In this document: positions 47,261 to 56,973 of the stretch, piece by piece
Layout of the letters: each line of letters starts with the position of its first letter
How positions within the stretch are numbered: the stretch's first letter is position 1
DNA from: Anthostomella pinea
Lineage: Eukaryota > Ascomycota > Sordariomycetes > Xylariales > Xylariaceae
Assembly (NCBI GenBank): GCA_963556695.1
Contig: CAUWAG010000018.1
Span: forward strand, 2,728,001-2,792,000
DNA: 64,000 nt
Reading direction: 5' to 3'
Notes under the pieces: generated by a model
The model's database searches: none
What the model was told of the DNA's origin: nothing
Seen by the model: the letters and a program-made list of their open reading frames with translations, nothing else
Program-made: the position numbers and the translations under genes

Positions 47261-48748
47261 GATAGCTAACTCTGTAGGGCCTGCACTCTTTTGTCCTCCT
47301 GCTGTATTCACAGAATGGATGACTAGATGCCCGTGTTAATGTGTTTTGTTTGATGTATCTAGCATTGACTGACGACAATGGTGTTGGCATCTTTGGGATG
47401 AGCTGTATCTATTGTGTCGATTTGCATTGTGGTGTCTTCATTATTATTGCTAGGTGTTGACCCAGCTTGGTTTCTGCCTGTTTTATTGAAGGCCTTGGAT
47501 CTGGCTCTTTCTCCGGCCAGCCTTATTTCCTGGATTTGCTCTCATGTGTGCTTATGGATGATACCTTTCACGACCTTGGGGGGCGTGCAGGGCATTTATC
47601 GAAGTTGGTAGCATGAGGTCCTTTGCAGTTGACATACTTTGGGATTGGTTTTTCGCAATCCCCCTGGTGTACTGCGCTGGCGCAACGTGCACATACTTGC
47701 TTTTCACATCGGTAGTTCCTACCATGGTATCTGAAGCAGCTCGCACACTGGTGAACCTTTGGGGGGGTATTGAATGTGCCTTGAGGTCATTGAGTGAGCA
47801 AAAAGCGTGAATGGTTTCTTTGCTGCACGGGGCAGAGAGATCACTCATGTAGTCTCTGGATCAGAATCAACTGTGTTCCCTGAGAGTATGCACCTTAAAG
47901 GTCTGTCACCTGTTTGGGCTTTAACTTCATCAGCAACAGCAATGTCAGTAATATCGATTGTCAACCCTTCCGCACTGATGACCTTTCTTGGGCATCCATT
48001 GACCTTGTAGTGATGCCAGACCGTGTGGGTCTCGATCTTTTCTGCCTTGAGAATGTTGGTAATTTCTTCTTGGAAGGCCAGGAGCTTAGCCTGAGTTGGC
48101 TTGTCCCTTGGGTGTAAGGTAAATCCGGAGGGGCACTGGGTCACTTCTCTAAGCTTTTAGGGGTGGAGCTTAAGTCTTCTGTTTAGTATAGACTTTATTT
48201 TATAAGGCTCTAGGTGGCTATTATCCATGCAAATAAAGACCTGGAGATCATCCTGCTTCTTCTTCAGTTGGTTGGCAGTGATGTGGGCGCCAGGCTGTGT
48301 TTTTTTCATGGTAGTGTTGACTGTCTGTGGATGCTGTCGCTGGCTAGAGGAGACAGCTTGGGCGAAGGTCATGGTAGGCTTTACCATCCTTATCCCCCCA
48401 GGAATAGTCTTCCTTTTGGGCGGATCTCTGGTTTCCAACCACTTGTTCAGACATTTAGAAAAGAAAATGCTGAACTCTTTAGCATGAGAGTATAATTTGG
48501 TTCCAGCTTTCTCAAGTGTCTTATTAACTACTATAGCACATTCCTGAAATATTATCATCCTGGCTTCATAGAGGTGCTTCTTTTTAGCCAGTATTTTGGC
48601 AACTTAGTCCTGGCACTCTGAGGAGGAGGCTTTATTCCTTATATCGCGTATAATGGCTTGGTCTGTAGAGATTTTGTTCAATTAAGGTTGTTTCATTTTA
48701 ATGGTGCTGTTGTCATTAAATTTCAGGATTCTTCTTTCAGAGAGGAAA

Positions 48749-49319
48749 TGTTTGTTTGTTTTGTTTGTTTGTTTTGTATTTAACGTGGGGGGTAGCTCCA
48801 CAGTAGTGCAAACCACGCCTCCCAGAGCCATTGCATCGCAAGGTTGTAGAGGTGTCAAATTAGATACATTCAGATCCGCGCACGAGCCTATCCTCGCTGT
48901 AGCGGTACCAATCTGGAGTGTTCAGATGGTTTTAGTCAATACCCAAGCACGATTCTGTCAGAAAAACCTCCTATCTAGTGACAAAGCGACCCAGTGAACC
49001 TCAGTTCTCTGGTGTACATATCGTTCCAGTAGCCGTTCGATATATGTCGCATTGGTGGGTGGAGTAGGTGTTTGTTATCTGCTGGCGAGGGAAACCACAA
49101 GGGGGAAAACCTCGCAGGAGTGGGTATTGTGGAGACAAGCTGCTTGGCTATCGGGCTCTGCAATAAAATGGGGCCTCTCCACTGTCGTGTGCTGGTTATC
49201 GACTCGCACAAGCCGGGTCAGAAAGGGGGCCATAGCAGGATTCGAACCCACTTGTTCTCGTCGCCCACCGCACAAACGAGAACACAACCAGGCGCATTTG
49301 ACCATTGCGCCATACGGCC
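48749..49319 (-). mobile_element. tRNA-derived SINE, copy 2, inserted in LINE ORF1
   Basis: 571 bp between the 13-bp direct repeats ttcagagaggaaa (48736-48748 and 49320-49332). Minus orientation. The 5' end coincides exactly with the tRNA-like acceptor stem at 49319. The tail near 48749-48790 has TTTG repeats and gtatttaacgtgggg, shared with the LINE 3' end. Confidence 0.93.
49228..49319 (-). other. tRNA-like head of SINE copy 2
   Basis: 92 nt, matching that of copy 1, with B box GGTTCGAATCC, A-box-like TGGCGCAATGG and 7-bp acceptor stem ends GGCCGTA/TATGGCC. Confidence 0.82.
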
Positions 49320-49727
49320 TTCAGAGAGGAAATAATAGTAAAATCAGCCTCAGAGACCTGTGACGGGCTGCTGTTAATGTCGTCAAGCAGCGCCTGGCGG
49401 AGCCTGCTCGGAGTTGCCGGGCTGTATGCCTTTCTAGGGGCCGGGGATTTGAGCACACCGCCAGTGGTCGTCTTTGGGACGGCCACGGGCGTGTTTGGGG
49501 GCCGTCGTGGAAGGGTGCCATCCGGCTTGTGAGAAAAATTCTCTTGTGCCTTGGCAAAGATAGTCAATTACTGAGAGAAGTGCCTGCTTTAGTGCAGATA
49601 TCGAGGTTGCGCCCTAACAGCGGGGCGCCAAGAAAAATAGTTGTTTTTGTTTGGCATGTTCAAGGTCATGACCGAGACTAGTCGGGAGAAGCACGGCGGC
49701 AAGCTTGTGCTTATAACGGCGACGTGA

Positions 49728-50684
49728 CACCTTGGTAAACTGTCAGGCTGAACGATAACGAGGTCGTTAATATTGTTAACTTTAATTTACAAGAGCCTCG
49801 TATTGATGTTGGTGGAGTTGGTCGGGTCCTTGAGCAGATCTCAGCACGGGCGTCGTGAGAAGGTGTGTCATCCGTCAATCCATACTGGTATACTTTAGCC
49901 ACCAATTCTCTCCACTGGTGATTGATGGAGCTTCTGGTTCAGTATCACAACTGTAGGTATGTACGCGATTGTAAAGTAATCATTGCACGTGAAAGGGGCG
50001 CAGCTGTACGGGATATGCCCTTGGCATCCTACATACATTAGGTAGACGACGCCCTCATCTACCAAATCCCAGCCGTTCAAGCCCATCAATCACAGAAGTA
50101 TATAGGTTACGCTCTTATTCGCAGCATAGAGTGAAAGAAGGATATAAGTACACGATTAGCTAGTTAAATGCGAAGTTTGACGTCTTCAATTTCTTCCCAA
50201 GGTTCAACAAGCCCCTGCAAAATAGTGTCATTTGACAAGACCGAGAACATGCTAACATGAAAAGTAGGGGGTTGTAGTATTTTCGGAACCAGCTTCGGAT
50301 ATAAATACCTCTTTACCACCATCGCATGCCCCAAAGAGTCCGGTCGAGGGTGTCACGTGCTTCCTGCAGGTTCCGTATAGCAAATGTACTATCTTGGCAA
50401 TAGACCCGGTCGAGAGTCAGGTATAGCGCGGGGTCCCCGGTAGCTGGAGATAAGAGAGAGACGGCACACCACCACCGCCGCATTGTGTGGCTTCTGCTGA
50501 CTCTAAAAGTACGATGTGACGTAGATAGGATAGTCGAAAGATAAGGTCGGCACCAATCTGCATGATTCAATCACTCAAAGGGATGTTATACCCGCATCAA
50601 TTGGCCTCTCGGTTGAGCTCGTTTATCATTCAGATCGACACCATTGAGCCACAGGTTGTACTGAAAATTGATTATAATTCGAGC
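49728..50684. other. Intergenic, SDR 3' side and permease promoter
   Basis: No gene recognised. Confidence 0.4.
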
Positions 50685-52673
50685 ATGGCGATCACCGACG
50701 AGAAAGTATTACCCGGTGGGCTGGCTCCAGCTGTCGATTTCGGACATGGCAAGTCTCAGTTGGGAGACGTTCACGATGTCCAGAACCTCACGTTGTTGGG
50801 CTACAAGCCCGAGCTGCGGCGCAATAGGTCAATGTTCACCCTCCTATTTCAGTCGCTTGCTATCGCCGCGGTGAGTAGACTCGTACTGACCACTTCTCAC
50901 GAACATTTACTAATGCTCTATGCTAGATCCCGTATGGCTTCGGCGGCCCTTTGATCAGTGCTATCTATGGCGGCGGTAAGCTGATGATCATCGCCTGTTC
51001 GACTAGTCTAGCGTATTGACATCTGTCAGGACAGCTTCCTATGTTCCTGGGCTGGATCGTGGTCCTCATCCTCGATGAATGCATCGCCCTGTCCCTAAGC
51101 GAGCTGGCCTCGAGGTATCCAACGTCCGCCGGTCCCTATTACTGGTCATTCCAGCTCGCCAGCCCGAAGTACCGCACCATTCTCTCGTTCATCACTGGGT
51201 GGACTTGGCTCATCGGGAACTGGACCATCACGCTCTCCGTCAACTTCGGCTTCGCTTCCATGGTAGCCGGCACCGTGTCCTTGTTCCATCCCGACTTCGC
51301 GGATGTCGAGGCCTGGCAGCTGCTCCTGATCTTCTATGCCATGTGCTTCCTCACCTTCTTCGTCGTGGCGTTTGGAAACAAGGTGTTGCCTATGGTTGAC
51401 ACGATATGTGCGGTGTTTACTGCGATAAGCATTATTGTAACGTGCATCTGCCTCTCGGTCAAAGCAGACGCTGGTAGACACTCGCCCAGTTATACATTGG
51501 TATTTCCGCGTCCTCCGAGTAAGACTGGATGAAGACTTACCTTCGAATAGGGCCATTACGACACAAGCTTGTCGGGATGGGGCAACTTTTCGTTCTGGAT
51601 CGGTATTCTACCTTCAGCATATACGTAAGAACAGCATATGAACGATCACTACTGGTCATCCATTAGCTAACGACTCGACAGCTTTTCTGCCATTGGTATG
51701 ATAATTTCTATGGCAGAGGAATGCGACAAGCCAACCATCAAGTTGCCCAATGCGTTATCACTATGTGTGCCTATCGGTGGGATCGCGGGTCTCTTCTTCG
51801 TAAGTGGCCACCATGCCCGCCCCTTTTCCTGTTGGCCGATGGCAAGGGCTTCTGGATTATTGGCTCGCCAATGGAACGAGACACGGGTGAACTGACCGTA
51901 AGCGCATGTTTTCAAACCCAGATCATTCCCCTCTGCGCAACACTGCCCGAACTAGCAGATGTCTTGGACGCACCAGTTGGGCAAGCCCTGCCATACATCT
52001 TCGGCCGCGTGACGGGCTCTGCCGGAGGCGGATTGGGTCTGACGGTTCTCGTGCTTATCATCACCTTCTTCTGCTCGGTCTCGATAACCGTCGCGGCATC
52101 GCGGTGCACCTGGGCCTTCGCCCGCGACAATGCCATCCCGCTGGCACATGTCTGGGCCAAGGTAGACGAGCGCCACGGTACCCCTATCTGGGCACTTGCG
52201 CTGACCACGCTCGTTCAACTGCTGCTGGGGCTGATCAATCTCGGATCGTCATCGGCGTTCCTTGCTTTCGTGTCTGTGGGCGTCATATCCCTTGCTGTGT
52301 CCTACGGCATACCCATCTCCATCTCGTTGTACCAGAAGCGGAAAGAGGTCAATGCAGCGCGATGGACGATGGGGAGGATGATCGGGCCCGCTGTGAACAC
52401 GCTGGCCGTCGCGTGGATCGCGTTTGAGGTCGTCCTGTTCTCAATGCCCACGGCGCTCCCTGTAACTGCGGACAGCATGAACTACGCCATTGTGGTTTTC
52501 GCCGGCTTCATGGTGATCAGTGCGATTTGGTATGGGGTTCATGCTCGTAAAGGTAAGTTCCTTGTCGCCATAACTACGGTGTATCATGGCAGATCTATGA
52601 CTGACCAGAACAATCTCTGCAATTAGTGTATGAAGGGCCACCTGAATCAGACGGGATCGTTGTCGATACTTAG
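50685..52673 (+). CDS. Amino-acid/GABA-type permease (APC family)
   Basis: Predicted 524 aa from seven exons (50685-50870, 50927-50975, 51030-51499, 51551-51624, 51682-51799, 51922-52552, 52627-52673). All phases agree. The protein has about 12 hydrophobic segments and family signatures: NRSMFTLLFQSLAIAA, GWIVVLILDECIALSLSELAS, PTSAGPYYW, SMAEECDKPTIKLPNA, SRCTWAFARDNAIP and MNYAIVVFAGF. This is the fungal branch that includes GABA and choline permeases (Uga4/Hnm1-like). It is probably a plasma-membrane importer, and the substrate is not readable from sequence. Part of its 3' end has a decayed copy at 58428. Confidence 0.9.
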
Positions 52674-52934
52674 CGGAATGCAGACGAATACCTACCCCGT
52701 ATAAGAGCCTATGATGCGTGGTGGCAGGGTCTACCTACTCCTGGGAGATGTAGATGCGGCAGGTAGCATTAACCAACATCGTCGACAAAGATCGGGATCA
52801 CGCTACACACGAACATATGAAGTCGGGCACTTGGTATCAGTAATGGTTATTCCATAGGTACATTCAGCCCTCATAGGTCTCCGTCAAGCATGCCTTCATT
52901 CAGTCTTTGGATCTCAATGCTATATTCATGTCGA

Positions 52935-53010
52935 TGGAATAACCACCCTGGAACAAGCAGGTATAATCTAATAAGCCATCCTCAATGCTTATTGAAGCAG
53001 GCTTATTCCA
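52935..53010. repeat. 76-bp hairpin repeat, copy a
   Basis: Starts TGGAATAACCA and ends GCTTATTCCA, so the ends pair. Same length and end structure as copies c and d. Confidence 0.8.
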
Positions 53011-53801
53011 TTTTCAATAAACCTACCCTTCGCTTTTTCACAAGGGGCATGCGGACTCTTGGAGGTTCAACGTAATGTAATAAGTGTGTATGGTGTTTAA
53101 GGCGAGCGACTACTTAAGTGTTGAAAGAACGTAGTCTACCAACAGGGGCTGTGACAGGCTGATACTGGGCCATCATGGTCTCCTCCAGACCTATGTTGAT
53201 ATTGCTTCAGGGGTAGTGGGGTAGTGTGCATCCCCTGGGTGTGAATAGGGGGGCCATGGAGCTGTTGGGGCAATCAAGTGCAGCGTTGCCCGTCCCTAGA
53301 TACCTAGCAAGTAGCTGAACCAGCACCTGGACAGTTGAATCATGGCCTAACCTTAAACCTCTGCACCTAGGCAGTGATCAGAAGTGGGATAGGGGAGTGT
53401 TGCTGGGATACCGACGGTGCAGTATCGTGGAGCCCCACCACTGCGTTGCTGTGTAGCGAACAATCTGGGATTTGGATATAAATTCCATTGCGGATTCCGT
53501 CCCAACCGTTTCTTCCTTTCTTCAACCGCACCACCACCTCCCCGGGATCGCAACACTCTCCGACGTTGTCGATCTGTTCTGTATTCTCTTTCTCTCCATC
53601 TGTCAATATTCTTCCATCTCCATTCCGAATGTAAGTGCTCTGATCTCTCCCTTTCCCGTCCCGGGCTCCCTGTCGCTGGCACAGTCGTTTGCCGCCTACG
53701 CACAGCCTTATTGTATCCCTAATTGCACCCTCTATGACGTCCTCTGTCGCTTCCTCTGTCGCTCCCTCTGTGAATGCTGCCTCCATCCATTCCAACCTTT
53801 G

Positions 53802-53863
53802 TGGAATAAGCAGTCGAAGGGACTGGCATAATCTGCTCCAACTTGCTAATTCTGCTTATTCTA
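53802..53863. repeat. Hairpin repeat, copy b (62 bp)
   Basis: TGGAATAAGCA at one end and TGCTTATTCTA at the other. A shorter variant of the 76-bp family. Confidence 0.7.
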
Positions 53864-54515
53864 GCCCGATTATACGACAATTTGTGAGATTTCAAAGTGT
53901 TCTATGAAGGAGAGGAATTCCAGCTACTCTGGAGCGGCCAGAGTGGCCCTATGTATATCCAAGATACTAAAGGAAAGGATGCGTGGCCTTATATTGGCCA
54001 TGTATGTGACAGAGTCACGAATGGGGATGGTGATCCTGAAGGATGACTATAGATGGGCTAACATAGCCCATAATCCAACACAATTTCAAGATGCCCTTCC
54101 GTGGGACCGACGACGAGACCTTCGGCAATGCTCTTCGCTGGTGGATGTTCGAGCTCCTGAAGAGGTCAGTCAATGGCATATCCCTATTCCAGATAACCAC
54201 ACAAGGCACCCGCTGACCTCTCTGTTTATCATAGGGTACTCTACTTATTGGAGTTCGCTGTCCTTAATGGAACCCGTCTTTGGGTGATCGCCTATGCCGC
54301 CATGTCTCTCTACGCGATCAACTATCACTTGTGCTGGCTGTCCCTGATGACTCCCGCCGAGACGACTTCGCGCTCGTCGTGGTGGGTAGTCAGGTGACTG
54401 GCGTCGCGCTGATGATCGTGTCCTCGATTCTCAAGGTCTGTTTGATCGACCCCTGGGTCCAGTGCGTTGTTGTGAGTACCTAGCTACACTGAACCTTCAC
54501 CCCGTCTTCGAAGTC

Positions 54516-54591
54516 TGGAATAATCACTCTGGAATAAGCATGAAGCGAGGCATATTAAAGTCTACCTGCTTATTCCATGGTGCTTATTCCA
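54516..54591. repeat. 76-bp hairpin repeat, copy c
   Basis: Bipartite inverted repeat: TGGAATAATCACTCTGGAAT at the left pairs with ATTCCATGGTGCTTATTCCA at the right. It lies in a probable intron of the DHHC-like gene. Confidence 0.85.
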
Positions 54592-55577
54592 CTGTTAAGT
54601 TTATCCATACGTTGTGAGGTGAATCTCTAACTGACGCTTTCTACCACAATCGCCTTGGCTTTTCGATCGCAACTCGAACTCCGCTCCAGTGGCCAAGAGA
54701 ATCAGTAAGTATACACCTTCACTTCTTACCTCTTTTGGCGCCCCCCTCCCCCTTTTCCCATTCTGCCCCGCCCTCCTTTTCCCCACATCTCCCTTTCCCC
54801 ACCCCCACCGCGCCCCCCTTTTTCATTCCCCATTCCTCCTTCTTCACCCCTTTCCCCATTTTCTTGTCCTCTTTTCTCAATCATGCCACGTTTCCTTTTG
54901 CTGACCGAACCACTCTCTAGTACAAGCTGATGAGGACATCGAAGAGCATGGTCTTAGAGACTCTCAAGGAAGACTACGTTGGGATGTCTTCTACCGCCCT
55001 CGCCAGTGTCAGAAGCAGAACTGTGACAAGAAGCAGTCAGACAGGGTGTTCCATTGCACGCGGTTCCGCCGGGACCTCCCTGTCTACGATCAATTCTGCA
55101 CCTACACTGGTACCTTCGTTTACCTCCGCACCAGTACGTCTTCACACGCCCCCACGGACACCCAGAGAGAGATAGGGGGGGTGAAGAGAGAGCCTTGCCG
55201 CTCTCCCCTTTCTCCCCCTTCGTCCTCCTTCCTCCCCTTCCTCCATTGCTTCTTCGCTTCCGTGTTACCGAGCAAGACACTGACACACCACTGCAGTCAA
55301 GCCGTACCTGTACATGCTGTTCTTCCTTGTGGTTGACGCACTATCCACTCTCAGCGTCTGCATAGTCGCCATGACCAAGTACTCTGTTTGGAGTCTCGCT
55401 CCCTTCATTGGAAGCGTGATTGTAACAGCAGTGGTCTTGGTGAAGTATGTCTTCAGTTCGATGTGGATCCAATGATACCGCCTGGCTTGGTCAAATGTGG
55501 TGAATGCGGAGGTAAAGAAGAGAATGGGCGGTATGAAGACAACGCGTAAGTAACCACGACCCAGGTACACTGACCCG

Positions 55578-56148
55578 CCATAAGTCTCCGAGCATCCCAG
55601 CATTTACACCAAAATGCCCTACATTTACGCTTTTATAACTAAAGGCTTAAAGCTTTTTAAAATGAGATATTATAAGAAACTAATATTTGAAAATGCTGAA
55701 GTTTTCGAAACTAATTTCTGAATATTTATTTTCTTAGCGACTAAATTATTAAGAAATAGATATATAAAAGTAAAGTTTAAAATCTTAAATCTTACATCTT
55801 AATAAAGCTATAAAAAATGTTTAAAAAATCGTATAAGTCGTAATAAAGTTATATAATATTAAATGACATGTAATACACGTATAAGACAAAAAACCTTATG
55901 TGATAGATTTTCAAAAAAATAGATATGTTAGAAAGTTATTTTTATCGAAAATTTAACCTTTAATAAAGTAACATTTACGACTTTTATCTTTAAGATGTCA
56001 AAGTTTTTAAATAACCCATTTTAATATTTCAGTAAATTTAACTATATGTACTATAAGTACTTAAGTTGTCTCTATTTTACTCGATTTATCACGATCGCGT
56101 AAAGTTGGGGTGTTTTGGTGTAAAACAGGGATGCTCGGAGACTTATGG
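55578..56148. mobile_element. 571-bp AT-rich inverted-repeat element (MITE-like)
   Basis: Terminal inverted repeats of about 52 bp start CCATAAGTCTCCGAGCATCC at both ends. The 3-bp flanks are ccg on both sides (55575-55577, 56149-56151). The interior is very AT-rich and encodes nothing. It sits inside intron 55546-56189. Without the element and one ccg that intron would be 70 bp, normal for this genome. Confidence 0.88.
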
Positions 56149-56384
56149 CCGGGGAGTGTAACACATTCTGATGTGCTGACTCCAAGCAGTGATGTTCATG
56201 GTCAAGGATGCTGACGGCATACCCTACTCTCAATGCCACAAGTTCGACGAGAATCCGTGGAATTTGGGAGTCAAGAGGAACCGTAAGTCTTGATGCTACT
56301 CCAATTTTGTTCCTTGTGTGTGATTTGAGCCTCTCCCCATGCCCCGCGTGCTACTTGGGGGAGCAATGCCCGTTGGATGGTTTC

Positions 56385-56416
56385 GGTATAAGCAGCTGTG
56401 AAGTGCTTATTCCACC
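56385..56416. repeat. Hairpin repeat remnant, copy e
   Basis: Short form: GGTATAAGCA then TGCTTATTCCACC, with the middle mostly gone. It lies in intron 56283-56512 of the DHHC-like gene. Confidence 0.5.
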
Positions 56417-56973
56417 GGACTTTCGCTGTCATAATCACCACAACCGTGTGCTTATACGCTTTTTCTTTTTCGCCAGCCCCGTGGCGAACATTGCTAATCT
56501 ATTGGTGCGCAGTCCTTCAAGTCTTCGGACGTTCGCCCTGGGAGTGGATCTTCTTCTTCCTGCAGCCAGAACGCGTTCATTCCTACGGCAATGAGGAAGT
56601 TTCAGACCTTCCATTCAATGACGCTGTTCTGGCTTTCTACGAGAGGATTCTCGTCCCGGACGTTGGTGCGCAACTGGAGTCGCTCGAACCTGCCCTGATT
56701 GACCCTCGGGGTCAGCAGCAGCATCGTGAGAGTTCGGAGCGACCAAGCCAGGCACAGACGGCAGCTGCTACTTCTTCAACCCACGGAGAAGTGTTGCACA
56801 GCAAGAAGGCCAAGAGGTTGCATATCTGCTGTATTGGTGTTGTTGTTGTGGAAGGTCTGGAGGTGGTGCGGAGTGGATGTGGGCAATATGCCAACCCAAG
56901 TGGGTCACGTGACCACGCAACAAGAAGGAACCGTCGGTCATCTGCGCCACCGTACGGGTCGCTCGAGCCCTGA

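Larger units (their letters stand above)
47300..49567 (-). pseudogene. LINE ORF1 (gag-like), interrupted by SINE
   Basis: Begins near 49567 with a Pro/Arg-rich segment (PRRPPNTPVAVPK), is cut by the SINE after 49333, and resumes at 48735. Downstream pieces include a helical middle (NKTLEKAGTKLYSHAKEF) and a region near 47600-47800 with several Cys residues that probably held zinc knuckles. Several stops are present and no ATG remains at the expected start. Confidence 0.65.
43465..49652 (-). mobile_element. LINE retrotransposon (Tad1/I-like), near full length, with nested SINE
   Basis: It spans 6188 bp, of which about 584 are a nested SINE plus its duplication, leaving about 5.6 kb. It is flanked by ggcatgttcaaggt at 43451-43464 and 49653-49666. 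Reading on the minus strand it has ORF1, then ORF2 with endonuclease, reverse transcriptase and RNase H, then a 3' end of about 210 bp terminating in (CAAA)n-type repeats. The 5' end is AACAAAAACAAC. Domain order and the RNase H place it in the Tad1/I group. It is inactive (see ORF entries). Confidence 0.93.
42716..49727 (+). pseudogene. Nor-1-type SDR gene, split by a LINE insertion
   Basis: A ketoreductase-like SDR whose coding parts are 42716-43164, 43234-43464 and 49667-49727. The intron (43165-43233, GTACGT to CACAG) is normal. Between GMFK and VMTETSREKHG lies a 6.2 kb LINE with a 14-bp target duplication. Leaving out the element and one copy of the duplication, the three parts sum to 741 nt, exactly 246 aa plus stop. 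Motifs: TGANRGLG at 8-15, NAG, and YGPSK (Tyr160, Lys164). The sequence resembles fungal norsolorinic-acid-ketoreductase-like proteins. The LINE adds about 57 residues of unrelated sequence before a stop, so the last 20 residues are lost. Confidence 0.88.
52674..54090. other. Intergenic with two hairpin repeats
   Basis: Contains hairpin repeats at 52935 and 53802. The forward frames at 53417-53900 are Ser/Pro-rich with no domain. No gene called. Confidence 0.4.
54091..56973 (+). pseudogene. DHHC palmitoyltransferase-like gene (PFA5-like), degenerate
   Basis: Homology pieces in order: MPFRGTDDETFG and FELLKR|VLYLLEFAVLNG (intron 54165-54234), membrane segment GVALMIVSSILKVCLIDPW, cysteine-rich domain at 54935-55131 (CQKQNCDKKQSDR, LPVYDQFCTYTG), membrane segments KPYLYMLFFLVVDALSTLS and APFIGSVIVTAVVLV, and NPWNLGVKRN then SPWEWIFFF. 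The DHHC signature reads DQFC, so its essential His is Gln. A one-base shift near 54330, a TGA at 55473 and an unresolved small exon near 54700 break the frame. Introns 55546-56189 and 56283-56512 have good splice sites and phases. An enzyme relic is the best reading. Confidence 0.55.

Noticed and set aside
49228..49319. Functional tRNA gene
   Set aside because: It lies at the end of a repeated element with target duplications and has an extra hairpin in the anticodon region. The same head is found in another SINE copy.
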